A stretch of 8,709 nucleotides of DNA, from assembly GCA_947311455.1 (NCBI GenBank), contig CAMZKY010000141.1:1-8709 (forward strand), written 5' to 3'. The notes under the pieces were generated by a model. That model had not been told where the DNA came from. It did no database searches and was given only the letters and a program-made list of their open reading frames with translations. The stretch comes from an uncultured Marinosulfonomonas sp. (GTDB taxonomy: Bacteria > Pseudomonadota > Alphaproteobacteria > Rhodobacterales > Rhodobacteraceae). A program made the position numbers and the translations under genes. How positions within the stretch are numbered: the stretch's first letter is position 1; each line of letters begins with the position of its first letter. Positions 1 through 6,772 of the stretch are shown piece after piece.

Positions 1-146
1 CCAGTATCATCGCGCAGGATCAGATCAATTTCGCCCCCGGCCCCGCGCCAGCGGCGTGCAACGGGTTGGCACCCAATTCCCAGATAGTGTTTTTCAACAA
101 TCGCCTCGGCGGCCAATCCGGTGTGATATGAAGATGATCCGCTTAT
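1..146 (-). CDS. yraN: YraN family protein (UPF0102), 5' part only
   Basis: This is the N-terminal 48 codons of a YraN/UPF0102 protein, a small family with a Holliday-junction-resolvase/PD-(D/E)XK-like fold whose cellular role is unsettled. The gene continues beyond base 1. Reading the complement from 146, the residues GLAAE (10-14) and RRWRGAGGEIDLILRD (31-46) match the family's conserved N-terminal block; the GGEIDL stretch includes the conserved acidic position. It lies immediately downstream of rsmI, a pairing common in proteobacteria. No ATG or GTG occurs in frame after the stop at 164-162. The candidates are ATA at 146-144 (giving SGSSSYHTGLAAE after the initiator and overlapping the rsmI stop as ATAA), ATT at 161-159 and TTG at 116-114, which would cut into the conserved block. 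AAAAGG lies at 155-150, only 3 bases before the ATA. Family identity is fairly secure; the start is not. Confidence 0.8.
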   Translation of the reverse strand, partial: MSGSSSYHTGLAAEAIVEKHYLGIGCQPVARRWRGAGGEIDLILRDDT

Positions 147-1003
147 TTGCCTTTTCCCAATTCAAGCGCTGCTTGATAAACCTGACGACGTGGTAAATCC
201 AGTGCCTCCGCCACAACCGTTGAAGCCTCTTTCAAGCGCATGGTTTTCATCGCCTCAACAAGAGCCTCGTCCAAGGATTGCGCCGTGGCCACCACGCCGC
301 GCGGACGATCAACAACAACAACAATTTCGCCCTTAACGTTGCGCCCGTCAAAGGCGGTTGCCAGCTCATCCAGCGTACCACGGGTGATTTCCTCGAACTT
401 TTTGGTCAGTTCTCGGCACACCGCCGCCTGACGCCCCCCCCCCAGAACATCGGCAATAACGGTTAACATGGCGTGAATGCGTTTTGGGGATTCATAAAAA
501 ACCAGCGTCGCAGGGATGTGTTTAAATTCCTCAAAAAACGTGATGCGCTTGCCTTTGGCTGTCGGGGCAAATCCGGCAAACAAAAATCGATCCGTGGGCA
601 GGCCCGCCACAGTAAGAGCCGCGATCACCGCCGACGGGCCGGGGGCGGAAATGAGTGGCAGCTCGGCCTCGATCACCTCACGTCCCAAGGCAAAGCCGGG
701 ATCCGCCACCAAAGGCGTACCCGCCTCGGAAACATACGCCACCGATTTTCCCTCTTTGATTATGCGAATCAATCGCGCGCGCGCACTATCCCCGCTGTGA
801 TCGTGATATGCGACGACCTGTCTGTCATTCAAAGGCACACCGTGAATTTCCATCAAACGGCGCGCGGTGCGGGTGTCTTCGGCAGCAATTACATCGGCTG
901 AGGCCAGTATATCAAGGCCGCGCAGGGTGATATCGCGCGCTGTGCCGATTGGTGTGGCAACAAAGTAAAGTCCGGCAGAGAGTCGCTTCTTTTCATGGTT
1001 CAA
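143..1003 (-). CDS. rsmI: 16S rRNA (cytidine(1402)-2'-O)-methyltransferase RsmI
   Basis: RsmI uses S-adenosylmethionine to methylate the 2'-O of C1402 in the 16S rRNA decoding centre, in the cytoplasm. The 286-residue product matches the E. coli length. Family motifs run in order: GLYFVATPIGTARDITLR (11-28), AAEDTR (40-45), VSEAGTPLVADPG (91-103), SAPGPSAVIAAL (119-130, the glycine-rich AdoMet-binding loop of tetrapyrrole-methylase-fold enzymes), FYESPKRI (169-176) and CRELTKKFEE (196-205). The C-terminal tail (about 246-286) is the small helical domain. Translation starts at TTG (1003-1001): the protein begins NHEKKRLSAGLYF after the initiator, there is no better in-frame start before the first motif, and AAAGG lies about 10 bases upstream. 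A run of ten G on the coding strand (443-434) encodes Gly188-Gly190. The gene is divergent from the lipoprotein gene at 1099 and is followed by yraN. Confidence 0.95.
   Translation of the reverse strand: MNHEKKRLSAGLYFVATPIGTARDITLRGLDILASADVIAAEDTRTARRLMEIHGVPLNDRQVVAYHDHSGDSARARLIRIIKEGKSVAYVSEAGTPLVADPGFALGREVIEAELPLISAPGPSAVIAALTVAGLPTDRFLFAGFAPTAKGKRITFFEEFKHIPATLVFYESPKRIHAMLTVIADVLGGGRQAAVCRELTKKFEEITRGTLDELATAFDGRNVKGEIVVVVDRPRGVVATAQSLDEALVEAMKTMRLKEASTVVAEALDLPRRQVYQAALELGKGK
434..443 (-). repeat. Ten-base homopolymer (G10 on the coding strand) inside rsmI
   Basis: The plus strand has ten consecutive C, read as G10 in rsmI. It covers the last base of the Leu187 codon and three GGG glycine codons (188-190). 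The frame is intact as given: the conserved block CRELTKKFEE follows in frame. Tracts of this length are prone to slippage in replication and in sequencing, and a one-base change would truncate the protein before its last third. Confidence 0.9.
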
Positions 1004-1098
1004 GGGTTTAGCACCTTTCGCGGCGTTTACTATTTTGACATTATCGCTTAGAATTTATCTTGCTGAATCAATACGCGCTAGGGGGCGAGGATCAACCT
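1004..1098. promoter_or_regulatory. Divergent promoter region between rsmI and the lipoprotein gene
   Basis: These 95 bases separate the divergent starts, so promoters for both directions should lie here. Rightward, a perfect TTGACA is at 1035-1040. The best -10 behind it is only fair: TATCTT at 1056-1061, 15-base spacer. Leftward, GATAAT on the minus strand (1046-1041) resembles a -10 box but has no convincing -35. The two candidates overlap, so the two directions may compete. The rightward ribosome site is clear: GAGG at 1087-1090, 8 bases before the ATG at 1099. The promoter boxes are inference from consensus matching. Confidence 0.4.
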
Positions 1099-2286
1099 AT
1101 GTTTTCATTACTGAGTATCACCAAACGTAATTTAGGGCGGATTGTTGCCCTGTTGTCTGTAATCTGGCTTGCCGCATGTGAGCCTATTGGCCTTGGCGGC
1201 GCGGGCGGCGGAAGTGGACAAAGAATCAACCTTGGCAAACCCGTTCCTGTTGCGCTGCTTGTGCCCGGGGGATCATCTTCGGCTGGTGATGCAATTCTTG
1301 CCAAAAGCCTTGAAAAGGCGGCCCGATTGGCAATGGCCGATCTGCAAGCTGTGCAAATTGACCTGCGCGTTTATGACACCAAAGGGGATGCCGGCCAAGC
1401 CGCGCTTGTTGCCAAACAAGCCGTTGATGACGGTGCAAAGATCATTCTTGGCCCTGTTTTCGCGCAAACTTCAAACGCCGCGGGTGTTGCTGTTGCCTCA
1501 CGTAACGTGAATGTTTTGTCATTTTCCAACAACACACAAATCGCCGGCGGAAATGTTTTTGTTCTAGGGAATACGTTCCAGAACACCGCGGATCGGCTGG
1601 TTGGCTACGCGAAAGGCCAAGGCCTTAAAAAGATCATGGTTGTTCATTCGAGCAATACTGCGGGTTTAGCCGGACGCGATGCGATTTCGCAAGCGATCTC
1701 AAATGCTGGCGCAACGGCTGCGGGTGTGGCTTCATATGAATTTTCGCAGCAAGGCGTTTTGAATGCAGTTCCAAAAATCGCCAGCACAGCCCGTAGCAGT
1801 GGCGCACAAGCCATCTTTTTCACATCGGATTCTGCCGGAGCGCTACCGTTGTTAACACAGATGTTGCCTGAAAATCGGGTTGACCCCAAGATCATTAAAT
1901 TCATTGGCCTTACACGTTGGGATATTCCGGCAACGACGTTGTCTTTACCCGGCGTTCAAGGCGGCTGGTTTGCACTGGCTGATCCGAACATGACAGCAAA
2001 ATTCCGCGCGCACTATACCTCGGCCTATGGCGAAAACCCACATCCTATTGCGGGCCTTGCCTATGACGGGATCGCCGCAATCGGCGCCTTGGTAAAAGCC
2101 GGCAAAGCAGATGCTTTGACCACCGCGGCCCTGACACAAGGGTCGGGGTTTGCAGGTGTCAGTGGCATTTTTCGCTTGCGCCCAAATGGGACCAATCAAC
2201 GTGGTCTTGCGGTTGCTAAAATCGAGAACAATCAGGTTGTCTTGATTAGCCCGGCCCCCAAAAGCTTTGGCGGGGCTGGATTTTAA
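1099..2286 (+). CDS. Periplasmic-binding-protein-like lipoprotein, penicillin-binding protein activator (LpoA-like)
   Basis: The 395-residue product is a predicted outer-envelope lipoprotein. A basic N-terminus (K9, R10, R14) and a hydrophobic stretch (15-24) lead to the lipobox LAAC, so Cys27 should be lipidated. A Gly-rich linker (31-40) precedes a type I periplasmic-binding-protein fold (about 47-385; KPVPVALLVPG, then ARLAMADLQ, IILGPVFAQTS, VLSFSNNT and GLAYDGIAAIGAL), as in leucine/amide-binding proteins and the C-terminal half of LpoA. In E. coli, LpoA activates the peptidoglycan synthase PBP1A from the outer membrane. The present protein has no N-terminal TPR-like domain and is much shorter, so that role is inferred. 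A solute-binding role is the alternative, though no transporter genes are adjacent. I chose ATG 1099, with GAGG 8 bases upstream, over an in-frame TTG at 1060. In E. coli rsmI and lpoA are also divergent neighbours. glnD starts 22 bases downstream. Confidence 0.85.
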   Translation: MFSLLSITKRNLGRIVALLSVIWLAACEPIGLGGAGGGSGQRINLGKPVPVALLVPGGSSSAGDAILAKSLEKAARLAMADLQAVQIDLRVYDTKGDAGQAALVAKQAVDDGAKIILGPVFAQTSNAAGVAVASRNVNVLSFSNNTQIAGGNVFVLGNTFQNTADRLVGYAKGQGLKKIMVVHSSNTAGLAGRDAISQAISNAGATAAGVASYEFSQQGVLNAVPKIASTARSSGAQAIFFTSDSAGALPLLTQMLPENRVDPKIIKFIGLTRWDIPATTLSLPGVQGGWFALADPNMTAKFRAHYTSAYGENPHPIAGLAYDGIAAIGALVKAGKADALTTAALTQGSGFAGVSGIFRLRPNGTNQRGLAVAKIENNQVVLISPAPKSFGGAGF

Positions 2287-2308
2287 TCCCTATTATCGGC
2301 GCACTTGA

Positions 2309-5083
2309 ATGAATGCTCACAACTCTCTTTTTTCGCCGGACAGGATGATCTGTTCGGCGAAAGATATTTTTAACGCCGAAATTGTAAACGCCGCATTAAA
2401 AGAGGCCGTTTTTACCGCTAAAGATCATCGCGCCATCCGCGCGGCGGCGGTGGAAATTTTGGGTTCAGCGCGACAAATCGGCAATGCGGCAATTGCAGCT
2501 GCGCTTGCGGAAACGCCGTTCAAAGCCCACACAGCAACCCGTTCCTATGCGTATCTAGCGGATTGTATTGTAAATACAGCATTCGATCTTGCCACCCAAA
2601 CATTGCATCCTTTGGCCAACCCGACAGAAAGCGAACGCATCTGTGTGCTGGCCGTAGGCGGATCTGGACGTGCAGAAATGGCGCCGTTTTCCGATATTGA
2701 TCTGCTATTTTTAACCCCCTACAAAATCACCGCATGGGCAGAAAGCGTGATTGAATCCATGCTTTATATTCTGTGGGATTTACGCCTTAAGGTTGGTTAT
2801 GCCAGCCGCACCATACCCGATTGCCTCCGTTTGGGGCGCGAAGATTTCACTATCCGCACGTCTCTGGTGGAACAACGCTATATCGCGGGGCACGCCCCGC
2901 TTGCGCTTGAGCTGGAAGACACCCTTTGGAATGATTTGTTCAAAAAAACCGCGCCCGAATTTATCGAGGCCAAGTTGCAAGAGCGCGATGATCGTCATGA
3001 AAAACAGGGCGGGCAGCGTTATGTGGTGGAGCCAAACATAAAAGAAGGCAAAGGCGGTTTGCGTGATTTGCAATCTTTGTTCTGGATTGCCAAATATTTG
3101 CACCGCGTGAACGATGTCCACGATCTTGTTGCGCTGAACTGGTTCACCCAAGACGAATACGAAAGCTTTTACCGCGCCGAAAATTTTCTGTGGGCAGCGC
3201 GTTGTCATCTGCATCTGGCCACAAATCGTGCCATGGAAACCCTGAATTTTGATCTGCAGGTCGAGGTGGCAAGCCGCATGGGATACACGGATCATGATGG
3301 TCGGCGTGCGGTTGAATATTTTATGCAGGATTATTTCCGCCACGCCACCCGTGTGGGGGATCTAACCCGAATATTTGTCACCAAACTGGAAGCCCAACAC
3401 CTGAAACAGGAACCGCTACTGATGCGGTTTTTCAAGCGTAAGAAAAAGGTTAAGCAAGGTTATAAAGTTGTGCAAAACCGGCTTGCGATTGTGAGCGAAA
3501 AAGCGTTTCTGAAAGACAAACTGAATATCTTGCGTTTGTATGAGGAGGCCTTGCGCACGGGGCTGTTGATCCATCCTGATGCGATGCGCCTGATTTCGGC
3601 CAATCTGGATTTGATTGATGATGATATGCGCGGCAACAAAGAGGCCGTGCGTATTTTTATCGGGCTGTTGTTAAAACATGGCAACCCCGAACGGGCTTTG
3701 CGCCGGATGAATGAATTGGGGGTTCTGGCGGCGTTTCTGCCCGAATTCGAACCCATTGTGGCGATGATGCAATTCAATATGTATCACCATTACACGGTGG
3801 ACGAACACACGATCCAGTGCATTTCCAACCTTGCCCAAATCGAGCGCGAAGAACTGATTGAAGAATTGCCGATTGCCTCGGGAATTCTGAAAAGCGGGGT
3901 CAATCGCAAGGTTTTGTATCTGGCGCTTTTGTTTCATGATATCGGCAAGGGCCGTGATGAGGCGCATGAAATTCTGGGCGCGCGTATTGCCAAAAAAACC
4001 ATGCCGCGTCTGCGTCTAAAACCGGACGAGGCAAAAACCGTAAAATGGCTGGTGCGCCATCATTTGCTGATGTCTGATGTGGCCCAAAAACGCGATATAT
4101 CCGATCCGCGCACCATTCGCGGCTTTGCCAAAATGGTAAAAACCAAAGAACGCCTTGATCTGTTAACCGTGCTAACCGTGTGCGATATTCGCGGCGTTGG
4201 CCCTGCAACGTGGAATAACTGGAAGGCGATGTTGATCCGGCGTTTGTATTCCGACACCGAAACCACGCTTGAAAATGGCATGGAAGCGGTAAATCGCACC
4301 GCACGTGAAAGTGGCGCCAAAAAGGCGCTGCGGCAGGCGCTGGGGGATTGGGATAAAAAGGAATTATCCGCCGAAACCAAACGCCATTACAGCCCCTATT
4401 GGCAAGGGCTGCAAACCAACGCCCATATAATTTTTGCAAAGCAACTGCGCGGGTTAACAGAAAACGAAATCCGCATTGATCTGAAACCCGATATTGACCG
4501 CGACGCAACGCAAGTGTGTTTCACACTGGCCGATCATCCGGGAATTTTCTCGCGCCTTGCCGGTGCGCTGGCGCTGGTTGGGGCCAATGTGGTTGACGCG
4601 CGCACTTACACGACCAAAGACGGCTTTGCCACGGCGGTGTTCTGGGTGCAGGATGGCGACGGCCATCCCTATGCGAAATCCCGTCTGGCACGCCTGTGCA
4701 ATATGATCGACAAAACCCTGAAAGGCGAGGTCATCACCGGCAACGCCCTGCAATCGCGCGATAAAATCAAGAAACGCGAACGGGCCTTCAAGGTGCCGAC
4801 CACCATCACCTTTGATAATGAAGGCAGTGAAATCTACACGATTATCGAGGTTGATACCCGTGATCGCGCGGCCTTGCTGTTTGATCTGACCCGCACCCTA
4901 TCCAACGCCAATATCTATATCGCCAGCGCCGTGATCGCCACATTTGGCGAACAAGTGGTGGATACGTTTTACGTGAAAGATATGTTCGGATTGAAATTGC
5001 ATGACAAAAAACGCCAAGACATCTTGGAAACGCGCCTGCAAGAGGCCATTAAGGCCGGATATAAAAGGGCGCGTGCAGAATGA
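2309..5083 (+). CDS. glnD: Bifunctional PII uridylyltransferase/uridylyl-removing enzyme GlnD
   Basis: GlnD senses glutamine and uridylylates or de-uridylylates the PII proteins (GlnB/GlnK), setting glutamine synthetase activity and Ntr gene expression. The 924-residue length is normal for the family. The nucleotidyltransferase motif GGSGRAEMAPFSDIDL spans 117-132, with metal-binding acids D129 and D131. The GlnD signature EPNIKEGKGGLRDLQ is at 241-255. The HD hydrolase domain shows LALLFHDIGKG with His543-Asp544, which removes UMP. Two C-terminal ACT domains bind glutamine: about 736-815 (ADHPGIFSRLAGAL) and 842-920 (TRDRAALLFDLTRTL). All key residues appear intact. The ATG at 2309 has no visible Shine-Dalgarno sequence; an in-frame ATG at 2345 (residue 13) has GGACAGG immediately before it, so the start is less certain than the identity. 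It follows the lipoprotein gene by 22 bases with no terminator and overlaps murJ by 4 bases. Confidence 0.96.
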   Translation: MNAHNSLFSPDRMICSAKDIFNAEIVNAALKEAVFTAKDHRAIRAAAVEILGSARQIGNAAIAAALAETPFKAHTATRSYAYLADCIVNTAFDLATQTLHPLANPTESERICVLAVGGSGRAEMAPFSDIDLLFLTPYKITAWAESVIESMLYILWDLRLKVGYASRTIPDCLRLGREDFTIRTSLVEQRYIAGHAPLALELEDTLWNDLFKKTAPEFIEAKLQERDDRHEKQGGQRYVVEPNIKEGKGGLRDLQSLFWIAKYLHRVNDVHDLVALNWFTQDEYESFYRAENFLWAARCHLHLATNRAMETLNFDLQVEVASRMGYTDHDGRRAVEYFMQDYFRHATRVGDLTRIFVTKLEAQHLKQEPLLMRFFKRKKKVKQGYKVVQNRLAIVSEKAFLKDKLNILRLYEEALRTGLLIHPDAMRLISANLDLIDDDMRGNKEAVRIFIGLLLKHGNPERALRRMNELGVLAAFLPEFEPIVAMMQFNMYHHYTVDEHTIQCISNLAQIEREELIEELPIASGILKSGVNRKVLYLALLFHDIGKGRDEAHEILGARIAKKTMPRLRLKPDEAKTVKWLVRHHLLMSDVAQKRDISDPRTIRGFAKMVKTKERLDLLTVLTVCDIRGVGPATWNNWKAMLIRRLYSDTETTLENGMEAVNRTARESGAKKALRQALGDWDKKELSAETKRHYSPYWQGLQTNAHIIFAKQLRGLTENEIRIDLKPDIDRDATQVCFTLADHPGIFSRLAGALALVGANVVDARTYTTKDGFATAVFWVQDGDGHPYAKSRLARLCNMIDKTLKGEVITGNALQSRDKIKKRERAFKVPTTITFDNEGSEIYTIIEVDTRDRAALLFDLTRTLSNANIYIASAVIATFGEQVVDTFYVKDMFGLKLHDKKRQDILETRLQEAIKAGYKRARAE

Positions 5084-6621
5084 GCAATAAATCAGGAATG
5101 ATGGGCGGGTTTCTAACCGTCGGTATGTGGACATTGCTAAGCCGCGTTTTAGGCTTTGCCCGCGATATCATGATCGCCGCTTATCTGGGCACCGGCCCCG
5201 CCGCGCAAGCGTTTATCGTAGCGTTTTCCCTGCCCAACCTGTTTCGCCGGTTCTTTGCCGAAGGCGCGTTCAACACGGCCTTTGTGCCGATGTTTTCCAA
5301 AAAGCTGGAAGCCGATGATGATCCCTTAACATTCGCACGGGATGCGTTTTCCGGCCTTGGGGCAATACTGGTGGGGTTTTCTCTTGTGGCAATGGTGGCA
5401 ATGCCATGGCTGGTGTGGATGATGGCCAGCGGATTTGCAGGCGATGAACGCTTTGATCTGGCGGTTGAATACGGGCGCATTGCCTTTCCCTATATTCTGT
5501 TTATTTCGCTTGCCGCGCTGTTGTCCGGCGTATTAAACGCAACGCGCCGTTTCAAAGCCGCGGCTGCTGCGCCGGTTTTGCTGAACATCATTTTTGTAAC
5601 GGGCTTGGTAATTGCCAACTCCGCGGGGCTGGACATTGGCCTTACCCTAAGCTGGATGGTGCCTATCGCGGGCGTTGCACAGCTTGCATTGGTGTGGGTG
5701 GCGGCGAAACGGGCCGGATTTGCCTTGATGCCACGTATTCCGCGCATGACGCCCGATTTAAAACGCCTTGCCCTGATCGCGGCTCCTGCGGCGCTTGCGG
5801 GCGGGGTGGTGCAGATCAATCTGCTTGTCGGTCGGCAAGTGGCCAGCCAGTATGATTCTGCCATTGCGTGGCTTTATAATGCAGATCGTTTGTATCAACT
5901 GCCGTTGGGGGTAGTGGGCATCGCCATCGGGATTGTGCTATTGCCTGATCTGTCGCGCCGTTTGCAGGCGGGTGATGTGGATGGCGGGCAACACGCCTTT
6001 AGCCGTGCAGCGGAAATTTCGCTGGCCCTGACCATTCCTGCCGCTGTGGCCCTGATGGTGATCCCGATCCCGTTGATCGAAGTAGCGTTTCAGCGCGGAA
6101 AATTCGGCCCCGAAGACACTGTTGCCACCGCCGCCGCCGTACAGATTTACGGGCTGGGATTACCCGCCTTTGTGGTGGCAAAGGTGTATCAACCGCTGTT
6201 CTTTGCCCGCGAAAACACCAAAACTCCGTTTTATTTCGCCATCGTTTCGATGGTGGTGAATGCCGTGCTGGCCATCGGTTTGGCGCCGATCGTCGGCTAT
6301 TTGGCCGCCGCGATTGGCACCACATTATCCGCGTGGGCGATGGTGATGCTGCTGTGGTTTGGATCGCGTTCTATGGGGCAAGCCGCTAAGCTGGATCGCC
6401 AATTCAGGGTGCGTTTCTGGCGTATTATGCTGGCCTCGGGTGTTATGGGGGCGGGATTGATCGGGGCGCAGTTATTATTGAACCCGTTGTTTGAAATTGC
6501 TGGCTGGCGCTATCTTGCATTGATCATTCTTGTGGGGTTTGGCATGGCGCTTTATGGCGGGGTGGGGCACATGATCCGCGCCTTTCGTCTTGCAGATATT
6601 AAAGGCGCAATGCGCCGCTAG
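5080..6621 (+). CDS. murJ: Lipid II flippase MurJ (MviN)
   Basis: MurJ is the inner-membrane MOP-superfamily flippase that moves lipid II to the periplasmic face for peptidoglycan synthesis. The product is 513 residues, against 511 in E. coli, and has many hydrophobic segments along its whole length, consistent with about 14 membrane helices. The hallmark N-terminal block is SRVLGFARD (21-29), followed by LPNLFRRFFAEGAF (51-64). Functionally important arginines known from E. coli (R18, R24, R52, R270) correspond to R22, R28, R56 and R270 here; ADRL at 268-271 keeps the D269-R270 pair. The position of E. coli D39 is Q43 here, possibly a lineage trait. The ATG at 5080 shares ATGA with the glnD stop, implying translational coupling. 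glnD-murJ is a recurrent alphaproteobacterial pair; the cell-wall lipoprotein gene upstream strengthens the envelope theme. Confidence 0.96.
   Translation: MSNKSGMMGGFLTVGMWTLLSRVLGFARDIMIAAYLGTGPAAQAFIVAFSLPNLFRRFFAEGAFNTAFVPMFSKKLEADDDPLTFARDAFSGLGAILVGFSLVAMVAMPWLVWMMASGFAGDERFDLAVEYGRIAFPYILFISLAALLSGVLNATRRFKAAAAAPVLLNIIFVTGLVIANSAGLDIGLTLSWMVPIAGVAQLALVWVAAKRAGFALMPRIPRMTPDLKRLALIAAPAALAGGVVQINLLVGRQVASQYDSAIAWLYNADRLYQLPLGVVGIAIGIVLLPDLSRRLQAGDVDGGQHAFSRAAEISLALTIPAAVALMVIPIPLIEVAFQRGKFGPEDTVATAAAVQIYGLGLPAFVVAKVYQPLFFARENTKTPFYFAIVSMVVNAVLAIGLAPIVGYLAAAIGTTLSAWAMVMLLWFGSRSMGQAAKLDRQFRVRFWRIMLASGVMGAGLIGAQLLLNPLFEIAGWRYLALIILVGFGMALYGGVGHMIRAFRLADIKGAMRR
6604..6616 (+). terminator. Short GC hairpin at the 3' end of murJ, possible weak terminator
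   Basis: GGCGC-AAT-GCGCC forms a 5-bp GC stem with a 3-base loop within the last codons of murJ. A short T run (6623-6626) follows about 6 bases later. The stem is short and the T tract is brief and offset, so this may be a weak or partial terminator, or simply coding sequence. No better terminator is visible between murJ and groES. Confidence 0.3.
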
Positions 6622-6638
6622 GTTTTAACAGTTAAAAC
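6622..6638. repeat. Perfect AT-rich palindrome just after the murJ stop
   Basis: GTTTTAAC, one A, then GTTAAAAC: 8-bp perfect arms around a single base, starting at the first base after the murJ stop codon. As RNA it would be a 7-bp AT-rich stem with a 3-base loop, and weak. As DNA it resembles a dyad protein-binding site. It lies about 36 bases upstream of the groESL -35 box. Its function is unknown. Confidence 0.55.
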
Positions 6639-6673
6639 TTTAGCCGCTTCGCAGAAATCTTTCATGGGCTGTG

Positions 6674-6702
6674 GTTGACTCTTTTCGTCAGGCTCCCTAA
6701 AT
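6674..6702 (+). promoter_or_regulatory. groESL promoter, RpoH (heat-shock sigma) type
   Basis: GTTGACT at 6674-6680 and CCTAAAT at 6696-6702 are separated by 15 bases. The downstream box fits the alphaproteobacterial RpoH -10 pattern (CYTATNT) better than a housekeeping TATAAT box, and the upstream box fits both sigma classes. Transcription would start near 6709, at the left edge of the CIRCE operator, which is the arrangement expected for HrcA repression. The assignment is from consensus only. Confidence 0.6.
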
Positions 6703-6708
6703 CATCTA

Positions 6709-6735
6709 TTAGCACTCAGACAAGTAGAGTGATAA
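6709..6735. promoter_or_regulatory. CIRCE element (HrcA operator) of groESL
   Basis: TTAGCACTC, nine bases (6718-6726), then GAGTGATAA. The canonical CIRCE is TTAGCACTC-N9-GAGTGCTAA; the left arm is perfect and the right arm differs at one base (A for C at 6732). It lies just downstream of the promoter and 37 bases before groES, the standard position in chaperonin operons. HrcA bound here represses transcription, and GroEL availability feeds back on HrcA activity. hrcA itself is not in the window. Confidence 0.95.
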
Positions 6736-6757
6736 CACTTGAAACTTTAACTCGAAC

Positions 6758-6763
6758 AAGGAG
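6758..6763 (+). promoter_or_regulatory. Strong ribosome binding site of groES
   Basis: AAGGAG with a 9-base spacer to the ATG at 6773 fixes the groES start. An unrelated longer open frame beginning at 6675 in another phase is not supported by any such site. Confidence 0.85.
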
Positions 6764-6772
6764 CGTTCCGAT

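Noticed and set aside
434..443. Calling rsmI a frameshifted pseudogene because of the G10 run
   Set aside because: The conserved block CRELTKKFEE after the run is in the same frame as the AdoMet-binding motifs before it, and total length is normal.
473..901. A 142-residue open frame on the plus strand opposite rsmI
   Set aside because: It lies wholly antisense to a well-supported gene, has no recognisable motif and no ribosome site, and its composition is what a shadow frame of rsmI would give.
1060..1098. TTG at 1060 as an upstream start extending the lipoprotein gene by 13 residues
   Set aside because: The extension would place a polar, acidic segment ahead of the signal peptide. The ATG at 1099 has GAGG at a good distance and gives a normal lipoprotein signal.
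2780..4508. Long minus-strand open frames (2780-3343 and 3900-4508) opposite glnD
   Set aside because: They are antisense to the conserved nucleotidyltransferase and HD regions of GlnD and encode nothing recognisable; treated as shadows.
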